DNA of 64,000 bases from Pelodera strongyloides (taxonomy: Eukaryota > Nematoda > Chromadorea > Rhabditida > Rhabditidae): positions 1-64,000 of the forward strand of contig JAANDG010000580.1 in NCBI GenBank assembly GCA_036852015.1, given 5' to 3'. The stretch's first letter is position 1, and each line of letters starts with the position of its first letter. The notes beneath the pieces were generated by a model. It saw only the letters and a program-made list of their open reading frames with translations. It was not told where the DNA came from and ran no database searches. The translations under genes and the position numbers were made by a program. Positions 49,115 to 61,100 of the stretch are shown in pieces.

Positions 49115-52100
49115 GTGAGTTAGTTTTTTTTGGCTTTCTTTCTTGTTGTTTCCTTTGTTACCATTCTCTCTCGTCTTGTTTGTGCATTGGGCAATGACGA
49201 TTTTGATCATGTTTAGTGGTTGTCACTTGTCACTCAATTAATGAGTAGTTTGTTGATTAACATATAAAGCAATCTTGTGACGGATGCGCTTGTAGGAACG
49301 AATTAGGGAACATGCCTTGGATCTGTTTGTTTGAAGTTTTAAGATAAGCTGGTAAAGCGAAATACCGGCCGGTTTTTGAAGCGTATCCTCGACAACGGAA
49401 TTCTTATGTATTTATGTTAATTTACTCGAATTTAGCTCGATTGTTTTTTATTCTATTTTAAGACCATTTGCATAAGCTGCATAAGAATGCTGGTGTACTC
49501 GATGCGTTTTAAAAACCGGCCGGTATTTCGCTTTAACGGTATTCGGTGGTTTTGTAAGATAACTGTTTGCCTCTCATTTTCCTTTTTCCTTTACGCGCCA
49601 TTAGGGATGCTAGATGAGTTGTCATTTCAAACCGCTACTCTTCGTTCTGCTCAACATTTCCTTTTTCGCATTTTCTATTCATCTTTGCTTTCTCTCTTTC
49701 TCTTCTCTCTCTCTCTCTCCTCTCTCTCTCTCTGCTTTCTCTTTCTCTCTCTCTCTCTTTTCTTCTTTCTTCTTTTTCTCTTTCTCCATCATCTCAGTGA
49801 ACACTATGTCTTTTTCTCCACTCTGTCTCTTCAACCCGTATGTTGCATATATGAAATTTGCGCCAGGAAGAAACTACCGGACTAAAGTGCCCGCATCTTC
49901 CTTTTCTTACTACTTGAGCCTTGAGCCAACTTAAAGAAAGCACTTACGCTAAGGCTAAGCGTGTGTAATTTATGTATAGGTAACTTTTGTTTATTTAAGT
50001 AGGTGCTTTAGTTAAGTTCCTTAGCGAACGTTGGAGTCTCGACAGTCTAAGAGTCACGCGTAAATGCATACGATTTAGTTTTGAAGTGAAACTCGGTGTG
50101 TAGTTAAGTTGAATAGTGCATGTTAATTAGTCTGGGAGTACTTATGTAATCCAATACAAAGTGGAAAGCCCTTATCGTTTATTTTTAAGAGATTGCCATT
50201 TTCGCATTTAGTATACCTAGAAAGTTGATTTTTTTTCTCAAGAAACGGTTTCGAAGCCAGCTTCCAATGTTTTGTTTTGTAAATAACCTTTATGTGCTTG
50301 TGGCAACTAATAGTGAATACTTGTATCTTGTATCTCGCAAGATTTGTAACTCGTAAAATTCCCGCCGATTTTGGTGGGAATGAGTATATGAGTACGATGA
50401 GCACATGCTGGAGAATGGCCATTAAGGAGGGTACAATTGGATTCGAGGGGAAGAGAGAGAGAGAGAGAGAGAGAGAAGGAGGATGGGAAGGAAGGGAGGC
50501 AGATGGAGGGAGTAAGAGAGAGAGAGAGAGAGAGATAGAGAGGGAGAGCGAAATAACTTTACACACCCCCACTCGTGTTGATTTGAATAATAGCTTTTTT
50601 TCATGTTTCGAATTGTATTCCTTCAAGCAGCCCGAAGCAAAGGCTTAGAATCTAATTGATACGCTCATACCACGCCCGGTTCTATTATTAATTATTAATT
50701 ACGATTATTCCCTTGAGGGGCCTTCGTCGGTTCGTCTTCTCTAAATTTTGTGCACGTCGGAACATAGCCGGGAGATATACACTAATATTTTTTTGTACGC
50801 TTCCCATTTAACGTGGGCTACTGGGAATCGCTACAGCTATATAGTATCAATTTTACTACACATATAGTCCTTCGGTGTCTAAATTTACTATGTACTTTTC
50901 GTTCGGCATGCAAAGGGTTTCGAAGTAAAAAGCGACGTCCGATGCCCGCTTTTCGCAGTGTTTGAAGAAAAGCTTAGTTGTTCTGAACCTTGTGGTGCAG
51001 TACCTGTCACTTGTTCAATATTCTTTACTTTTTATTTTATTCGATATCAACGTTCACTTAGTTGGTTAGTTGGTTTAGTTAGCTATCTTTTGTTAGCCGA
51101 CCTTCGACACATGCCTTTCCTTTCATTAATTACTATTGAGGGCGCGTGCTTATACTTATAACTTTCGCTGTGAAGCTAGTATTTTATGGTTTGTGTCTTT
51201 TACCGTTTAAGTGGTAGATGTATGATTCAACTAATATCAATGGATTTTGAAACATTCAGAGTTGAGACCTTTAATTTTTATCTAGTGATTCTGTTTAACT
51301 GACAAAACGTGTATCCTATCATATTTAACACAGAAATAGCCGATTTGTGTAGTGTAACCTGCTGATTCTGATATTCTTCGGTTATCAGAGATAATGACAT
51401 GGTTTGCTCCTTTACTTTTGTTCAAATACCAAACTTTTTTTAATATTCTTAATTGAATTATTTAGTTGGAGAAGCTTTTCAACAAATACCAATGCACTCT
51501 TCTTTCTTTTCTTTCACTTTTTTGTTTGTTAGTCTGGAATGGGGTAACCTGAAACCACTATGTAAAGGGACTTCTTTTTACACACAAATATTTCAAACTT
51601 TCGTGAATCGTTTTTTTTCCCTTGAATCATTGGTGTAATTGAACATTGAACTTATGTACTCGTACTCTTTTGTAAAAGAAATTGCAAATTCGCCGACCAG
51701 ACCACGTACTGCCGCCTACAACGTGAAAGTTGGCATGTGAGCGGAGTGAAAATTACGGGCATTATGTCCTTGTGTAAGCGGCGCTAGGTCGGCGCGCACC
51801 GCGCAAAATTGTAGGCTTGTCAAGTTGCTCGCGCGTTTTGCCACCGTTTCGCTTTATGATTTTTTGCGCGCGCCATTTTCGCGCAGCTGGCATACCAACT
51901 TTCCGTACTCTTATAAGGGTATGTGTAATGCGTGTGGAAAAAGTTCAGTTTTTTTCCTCGCACCGAACTTTTGCTTGTTTTCAATGTACAGCCATTCTTC
52001 GTAGGTTGACTAGCGTATGCATTTTTCGTTCGCGCCTTTTTCATGATTATTTAAAACCACTCTTTATTTCCTCGTGCATACTTCTTTCTATGCATTTTTG

Positions 52101-55100
52101 AGGTGAAGCTGTGAACGGCGAAAAAACCCATTGCGGTTGAAAGATGTTAAGTAAACGTGGTAAGAAGCGGTTGTCTGTGATTTTTGTGTAAAGAATGTAA
52201 GCCGCTTTGACGCGTTGTTACTACTGTAGAACGGTCTGAGTGGTGATTTTTAGCGTTTGTAAACTGTAGTTGCATCCACGCCTCGGCAAGCTTTTCATTA
52301 GTTAACGATTCAGTGTGACTGTGATTTGAAAAAGTGCATGTCATATTTTTTGGTTATTTGTCTTCAGTCTTCACATGATTTTCGTTGTTTCTTGCACCCG
52401 GTTAGATATTCATATTCGTTCAAGAAGTCTTACTACTTCTTTTGTGTTCTTTTGTTCCTTTGTGTTGATGTCGCGGCTTGTTCGTTGGAATCTGTTTTAT
52501 GTTTTCCCTAGTTTTTAATCGTGTTCCTCCCACTGTGTGCCTCCCCTTATCTCATTATTATTTTATTTGTTCCCTTTCGCGGAGTCCGAAGTATTCTAGA
52601 ACTTGTTGCATTCCAAATATGACTCTATATTTTTGAATTTAAAAACTCAGTCATAATTTAATTATTATAGTTATAATTTTTATTATTATTTTAAATTATA
52701 ACCATAAACCACATGGTTTTAAAATACGGATATTATTTATTTGTTTTATCATTATTAAAGCGAATGTCAAGCCTGATTCACAGATATTCTATAACACGCT
52801 GTCACAACTACCGTAGTTTACACAATTTCTCTCGCGCTCTCCTCTTTTTCTTTGCTGACTTAAACAAATTTCTCTCGCGCCCTCCTCTTTTTCTTTGCTG
52901 TCTAACAGCCTCGTAAATTCAAACGTCCCGTGGACAAAGATTTGGCTTAGCTTTGTCCGCACGACTCGAATCCCATACTGAAGGAGTTTTTTGGAGGGGT
53001 TTGAAATTGTTTTTCTTCTTACATGAAAGTTTTTGTTTATTATTATTTTCACTTTCCTCACCTTCAAAACATAAGCTTTTTTTTGAGCCCAACATGAAAA
53101 ACCGGCTTGACATTCCCTTTAAATAAGTTACGTTGACAGTTGCTAAGCGTTCTGATTTTCTTCTCAGTTTCCATATTATCTCAGCACTTTCCGCTCACAC
53201 CTCACACACAACTAATCAGATTTCAGAATACGCTGCCCACCAAACATAGAAGAGGGGTGATTACTATTGTCTGGCACAAAAATAGTTGCTGGTAAAACAC
53301 AAACACAATGTTTCAGCAAGTAGATGTAAACGACTATATTAGCCCGTATTCTCGGGTCGACGGGAATGTTCCGTTTGGGAGCTCATTCGTATGCAAATTT
53401 TTCCTCCAGCTAGTCTAGATAGTCGAGAAATTTGCATACAAAGGATTTCCCAAACGGAAAGTTTCCGTCGACCCGAGAATACGGGCTATTCTGTGGTCTG
53501 ATTACGGAACTGTTTGTGAGTGTGTGTCTGTTCGTTTATGAATTTCCTTGTATTGTTTAGCTAATACACGAGCATCAACATGGCTCTCGCTTCATAAGTT
53601 CTTCGTATAGTAAAGGGTATAATAGGTGATTTCATAAAAAAACACTAAAACCTGAAAATGAAACCCAAAATCGGACCATATTCGTATACATACTAACTAC
53701 CGCTTTTTAACTGTATGATACCTTGTGCAAGTGCAATACTTCTTTTCATCTGCCTTTCTACCGGACGTGGCGGTGACAAACTATGATTAAGCTTGAATTC
53801 ATTGTATTCTTTTCATAAGTTTTGTTATTCTAATATTAGCTTTTTTAGCTGTTTGCTTTTGTTTTTGTCCAAAGGAGTGTCATCTCTACTTTGTGGCACT
53901 CTTTGTTTTAGTCACGTTTTGTCCATTGATTGAGTCATTTTTATATTGTCCTCGAAGATGGTTAATATTTTTTTGTTGCGATTGACAGGTAATTTTGATA
54001 CATTGCGTCAAAGTACCATGTGCGTCCTTTTCTATTGTAGCTTTTTTTGCCCTTTCAATTATTTACAGAATATGCAGTAGTAGTTGTTCATTTGCGAAGC
54101 TTGCGTAATCAGCTTTGGTAACTTTGGTAACTTGAGTGCTTGAGCATTTAGAGAAAGCGTACGAAATATAAATGTACCTTTAGATGCGATGGTCTGATCT
54201 GGTTTTAGTCTATTTTGCTATTTGTTGCATGCAATGCTTTTTGTTGCTTATCCTTATCTGACGGTTGAATTGATTGGAAACAAAATAATTGTTGTTCCCC
54301 GGTGCTGCTTTGAGTCTTGTCTCTTGTCTGTCAAAAGAGTTGAATAGATTGATAAAAGTGTGCCCGGAAAGGAAAGGGCGAACCTTTCCATTCCATTCCT
54401 CCTCCTTCTGACTCAGCCACAAAGTGTTTGTATTGAAGGTGCCGTCCCTTTTTATATCCCTTTTTAAGAAGAGCAAGGGGTTTGAAACGCTCGTCTATTG
54501 CATTATAGACGCGTATCAGAGGAAGTTTTGACTTAGAAGTTGCGGGCGGAGGGGGTTGACCGTTGACCATGCCTATTTTGGTTTTAGATGCGCTGAACAT
54601 GATATTTTGGTTTTATAGGAGTTTTCTAGATTTCTAGTTTTAGACAAAAGGCTGAAGCTTTGCTTAACGTTAGAGGTGTGAACCGGGATTTTTTTGTCAT
54701 GTATTGTCATGTCATGTCATGTCATGTATTGTCATGTATTTGTCATTTTTGCTGGCTTGCAAAATGACTTGTAAATTTGCATGCCCACTATGGAAATCAA
54801 TTATTTACTACGATCCAAAATTTTTATAGACTTCATAGTCTTATATTGATTTACTCCTTCCAATTAAAAGCTTTTGCTTTGTAAAGTATGTCTTTCGGAA
54901 TTTGATACCATCGTCTGTCGATAAAAGGAAACTATTTGAGCACTTCATTCTCGTGAGCCTCCTCCTTTAAAAAAAGAAAAAAAAAACAATCCCATGATGA
55001 TTCATGACGCTTGCTCTTTGCTAAATAGCCTTTTTGCGGTGTTTACGTATGTTGAAGCATCTAGTGACGTTTAGTTGCGCTGGGTTAGTGGATCGTGGAT

Positions 55101-58100
55101 CTGATAATTAATTGTTTGTTTTTGATTTTATTTATTATTATTATTGAAAAAAAAAATCAAAGAGCGCTACTTGACTTGAATCTATTATATTTGATAGTTA
55201 TTAGTTTTCCCTATTGTTTGAACAGTTGAACACATTTTTTTATGTGTGACACGTTCTGTAATATTATTGATCCTAGATATATGTAGAAACTAGCAATAGA
55301 ACTCTCAATTTTTCGGTTATATTTATTGGTAACTTTTTTATTGCAATGTTTCAGTTACTGTAGAAAAGGCGGCATAATGTTTTTTTTTTACTGTAGAAAA
55401 TGCGGTAACAATATTTTACAATTTTAAATTTTCTTTTCTAGGATTGCTTACTATTAGTCCAGCAAATAGAACTCTGCATTCTTGTATAGTTTTGTAGAGC
55501 TTTTTTTTGTCATAATACATATGTAATGTATGTAATAATATATCATATCCTTCAAGAGTGTGTTGTCTCATTCAAAGTTCTCAAACATTTTTTCAGAGCT
55601 CATACTTATGGATGGCTTGTTCCGTAAATGCAGACTCATCAGATTTTTCCACTTCTTTTTTGCCGTGTTTACTGTTATTTATCTGCAATTCCATCGATTT
55701 CTGATATCAGCTTTTCCCTTTTATGAGAAAGCTCTTTCTACACTCTACTTTTATTTTGTTTGCTCATTTGCTCATTTGCTAGCCTGTTTTTGGGGATTAT
55801 TGTTTTTAGCTTGGTCAGTATGTATTTAAAAATTATAATAGGGCTGAATAATTGATATTCGGATAATTTGGTTAGTGCGACCTGATTTCTGACTAGATCT
55901 TTGGGTTATTAATTATGTTTAGTATTTAATATTTGTTAATTCATATTCGTATAATTTTGTTATTTTATTTCGCACCTATTTATGCTCGCACCTAAGAGAC
56001 ACAAAATATCTCAAAACACATGAAACCTGTTTTCTCGGAATTGCGGATAATCTAGTTAGTACTTTTATATCGATGAAACATTTTCAACGCGTTATTTTAA
56101 AGAATTTTACTTTTTTTCATTTCTTATTATTGATTGTGACAGAGTGCAGAGTAAATTCTATTTTTGTTTTACTTGTCCTTTACAAAAATGTAGGTGTAGT
56201 TTAGTATGCAGTATGTACTTAATGCACTATAATACCATTATCATTATAAAAGTTGTTGTCATACGAGAAGAAGTGTAAGAAATGTTGTGAATTTTCGGAA
56301 AAAATGATAATTTAATAATATATTTATTACGTATGCAAGTAATTATAACACACAGTTATTTCTAGTAGATATTTTTTACTTGATTTTTATTTTTATTTTA
56401 GCTCCCTGCGTTTCCTTCTGGGTTGTTTATTTATGTCTGAGTGAATTGTGTTTTGGATAGTGCGTGGGATTTATTTAGAAAGTGCTTATTTTAATTTGAA
56501 CGCTCTGTGTTTACTCCCTGATCCTGATGTTTATTTTGTCGCTTTCTGGCATATGCACTATACGTATTCCGTTCAAGAAACGATAACATGTGATAGTAGA
56601 TCTAGCAACTTGAATAGTTAAGCGGATCTTACACAAAAGAGATCGTATGATAATCTTACAATCACAATCTTACCCGTAACATGACCTCGTAAATCATCTT
56701 CTACTTTGTCACATTAAATCTGACACTGTCGCGAGCAGGTTTAAACTTATATATTCATAAAGATTACTAACCCAAATTTTATACTAAAGCAGTGTGCGGC
56801 CGCTTACTAAATTAGACATAAGTAACTTGGTGAAGAATTCTATTTACTTATATTGCCGTAGACGTTGCAGTTTTTGATTTCCGAGTGTATTTGTAGTCTT
56901 TAGTTTGTAGATAATTCCGAATTAGGTATAGATTCTTTTACATTATTCTTCAAATTTGTATGAAAATCTCTCTCTAAACAACGTTTCCATGGAAATTTCC
57001 CGGCTCTTTTATATTATGTGATATTTTTTGGTTCTTGGATTAAAAAGTGTTTTATTTTTCGTCATATAAATTATTTGAATTTTGATCTTGGCGCAGCTTA
57101 CGAAAATTAGTCTGTCTAAAATACATTGGACTTTCCCCCGTTGAGAATTTTTTGTTTTGCGTTTGTAGAGAGAAAAAGAGAATGTATTAACGTTAATTAA
57201 ACTCATTATTATCTTTGAGAATTTCTTCGTTCTTATTGTTAGGCGTTTTCTTGCTTTATTTTGGATGTTTGTATGGTTCCGTACGATCATGGATGATGTT
57301 TTGCTGACCGTTAGTTAGTCCTGAAAAAGAAAGTATTTTCAAAGATTATGAGAAAGTCGATGAGAAATAATAATAGTTTCTTTGATAACTTTTTCTATGA
57401 GGCAAATGTTGCCGTTGTTTTCTATTACGAACTATAGTGTACTTATGAGAATCATTGTAAGAGTTTTTGACTGTACATATATGAATGAATCAAAGAGTCA
57501 CATTCCTACGCGATGAATTACGATAAACTTTACACAAAAGTGCGTTGCTTTGAACAAGTGAATCATCCTTTTTTACTTTATACTATTCTGATTTTCCTTC
57601 CTTTTGAATTTCTTTTATGTTTTGGAGCGCTGATATTGCTGTGCTCGCGGGCGACCCATTTTGACGTTCAGGCATTTCTTTATTGTATTTATTTTGTTAT
57701 TTTAATGCAGTAGCCGTATGGACAACCAACTTCTATGTATTATATGCTAATTCATATGCCGTTTTGAGCACTTCGGACACAGAATGTAACATATAATACC
57801 GGTGTGAAGTGCGGAATGTGTTTTGCAAAGAATACCACGTGCGCTGCCGCTTTAAAATTTATTTAAAGTTTCTAATTTCAGTGATGGCAGTGGCTGATGA
57901 TGCAGCCGTGTCACAAAATGCAGAGAACAGCGAGAGTGTGGAGGACATTGACGAGAGACGGTTGAATAGAAAGGCGTACGATTACCTATGCAGATTGCTG
58001 GAAGTTAGGACGTGAGTTGATTATCGTTTTGGATTCTACGGGGCCTGATTCCGGTAGTGTTATAGTTATGAGACCGTGCGCAAGTCAGTGATAAGGAGAT

Positions 58101-61100
58101 AGGAGGTGATTTTGAAACTCTTGCTGGATAACCATGTGTTGTATGCAAATTGTACTCCATTCTTTGAATTCCAGCGTAGAGAGTGGTACACTATTTGCAT
58201 GCAGTGAATTTGAACAGTGTTGTTCTGAGTGCAGACCACATGCCGTTCCCCTTTAAATTGTTATTATATGTGTGTATCTGTTCAGCTGGTTGTCGGAATG
58301 TGTGAAGGACGATGCGGCAATTCCTCCGGTCACCGAACTGGAGCGTACTCTCTCCAATGGTGTGCTCCTCGCACGGCTCGGTAACTCGTTCGCGCCGGAT
58401 GTCGTGCCAACTGCCAAGATTTTTGATATCGATCAGGTAGTTACCGTAACCTTGACCTTGGTTTGGTGTTTTACTTAGCTCTAATATTCTGTCTTTTGTC
58501 GTTGGAGTTTACTATTTGATCTCTAGGGAATTTTTGAGCACTTAGTTCACTAAGCAGAGAGTTCACTTTTGAGGGATCCATAGTTCCGTTCTTTTGCAGG
58601 AACGCTATCGCAGTGCATATGCCCAGGACCCCGAGTCGTCCCTTCACTACAGACACTCGGATAACATTATGTTGTGGCGGCGAGCGATGGAAAGTGTCAG
58701 ACTGCCGGAGGTAATTACAATTATACTTGTCAGACTATAGACTGTCACTCATTTCTTAATTGATGTATATTCACTGTGTGTAAGAAATGTTACAGGTTCC
58801 AGCTATGTACCACAGTTTGTCACATACACAGCATTTACGGCGTGTGTCCAAAAATTGCGTGTTTTCTCAAGTACTGATGTACTGTCGTTTTTCCTATCAA
58901 AACTGAAAAACTATACTATAAAACTATAAAAAACTGAAATAATCCTCTTAGATCTTCATCCCCGAAACAGTGGACGTGTATGAGGGTCGAAATATGAAGA
59001 CGATCTTCTGTCTCTACGCTCTGGCCTTTCATCTATTCAGAATGAGAAAAGCGCCTCCAATTAGGAATCAAGCCGGAACAGCCACGTTTACTAGTTAGTC
59101 TTAGTTTTTTTTTTGAGATTAGTTGTCTATTGAGAAATTGATTAAACAATACGCCCGTACTCGCGATACCTTTCTAATTCTAGCTCGGTGCTGTATAACA
59201 GGTTGGTATATCATTTTGTCCACGCACTTTTGAGTGTCTTTTATGAGCTAGAATACGTTTGTTGATAGTTTGTTGATTTGTTGATAGTTGTTGATAGTCT
59301 AGTATTATTTATTCAATGTAGAAAGCAGTTTTATGCAGGGTTGAGTACTATTCCATATTTCTGATGGATGTTTGCGCATTGGGTATTATTTGATAAAAAA
59401 AAAGTTATAATATTATAACGTCTGTTTAGATGATGAACTCGCTGAGATGCGGGATCAGCTCAAGGACTCGGCAGTTCCTGAATTCGGAGACGTCGGGGGA
59501 ATGTTGACTGATAGAGTGACCGAGGACGAGAAGGTGCTCGCGGCTGCCATCGAACGGATTGAGAAAGCCGTCGAGGAGAAGGTACTGTGATGCCCTTATT
59601 ACTTAGCTTACCGTAATACATCACTTTTCAGGGACATAACTGTAAGTGGGCACCGGTTTCGCACCAACGCGTCTTTCTCGATCTCTGTTTGTTAAAATGA
59701 GATCCAGGATGGCGTCTCTCTGGGGCCGCACTTGTTTTCGGTGTCGTAAGAGATTGTTGCTGGGGTATCCGAACAGAGTTTGTTAAGCTCTGTAACAAGT
59801 TCTCGTTTCTTTGTTTGCTTTACCTTACAATCCTATTTACTTCAGAATCCATCCGAGCTTCTGAATGCCCTCCAGAATCACGACGCTCAGATTATGTATG
59901 TGGAATCTGAATTGGATTCCCAATATTTGGAATCGTTAGAGAAGGCGAAATCGAATGGAGAAAAGCTGACACGAACATCCGTTCAGAATGCAGTCACTGA
60001 GACTAATTGTGAGGTTTACACAAATTCGTATGTCTTTGCTGCGTAGCCAATTTCGTATCTGAAGTCGCGCCATTGGATGTGCGAAACAAGTGCAGTTCAA
60101 GTTGGCGCATCTGTGGCGCACCTGCCATGCCCAAGTGGCACTCTTTAAAAGTTAGGTACGCGTCCGCAGAATTTCATCAGTGTTACACGTTTACTTTTCA
60201 GATGTGGCAGGAATCAATCGGCTCAATGAGCTGCTCTCGGCAGAAGGTGACGCCTTTTTCTATATTTAGTAGTCATTACTGCACAACCACTATATCAGTT
60301 ACTCCCACTACGGCACTTGGCTACTTGATACACAGACAACATGCAATATCGTAGCTAACAGCCAGCTCGTCAAAAAACTTATGTACTGTATGCTTATTGA
60401 GCACTTTACTTGTGACCATATATAATAGGGTTGATGTATGCAGGCGATGTTCCGATTCCGTTCCTGCTCGACACCCTCCAATGGCTGCAGTTTGAAGATG
60501 TGCGAGAGAGTGCCATTCCACTCTACATCACAATGTTGAAGGAGAAGAGACGGCAGAGACCGATTCAGATCGAGGATGTGAGAACCATTGTCACAGGTAT
60601 GCAAGTTGATATTACTGTAGGTCATGATTGTTAATCGTTGCTTGACTGTTTATCTATACAAGCCATCATACGCTTGCGTTTCCATCTTGGAATGAATTCA
60701 GCATGAACGATCCGATCCATGCGTTGTGTCAGGCCACGTTGATCTCATTTTACTGTAGATATATGGTTACATTTATGGAAAAATCTATTTTAGAGGCGAA
60801 TGCCCTCGTGGAGGTGAAGCTGGCAACCCTTCAGGGATCTTCACTGGATACACTGTCTGCACTCAAGAATCCAACTCTACAATTGGACGAGGTCAGGGAT
60901 GAGAACGCGAAGCTCTATTATAACAGGTAGGATGATCGATGATGGATTTGATGAAAGTGGTTTAGACTATGTGACCTTCCTTACACGTGTAGGGGTTTGT
61001 GAGCGCTGTCTTTCTTCTTGAGCGTGCCATCCAGCACGAACCTGCTTGAGCATCAACATGTATTCTTCCAGACTCTTCTACAACTATGAGAAGTCGGACC

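Larger units (their letters stand above)
49115..57881 (+). other. IQGAP intron 1 (8.8 kb)
   Basis: Repeat-rich and T-rich. It holds a palindrome at 49352, a CT tract at about 49690-49790, a GA tract at 50450-50545, a GC-rich stretch at about 51690-51910, a 368-bp inverted-repeat element at 52755, a palindrome at 53341, and a TCATG microsatellite at 54695. No coding exon is recognisable. Confidence 0.6.

Noticed and set aside
49487..49934. Open frames of 132 and 106 codons
   Set aside because: They read through a palindromic element and a CT microsatellite, giving low-complexity Ser/Leu/Phe sequence.
50123..50648. Open frames of 167 (minus) and 118 (plus) codons
   Set aside because: Both are produced by the GA/CT low-complexity tract; there is no splice or family support.
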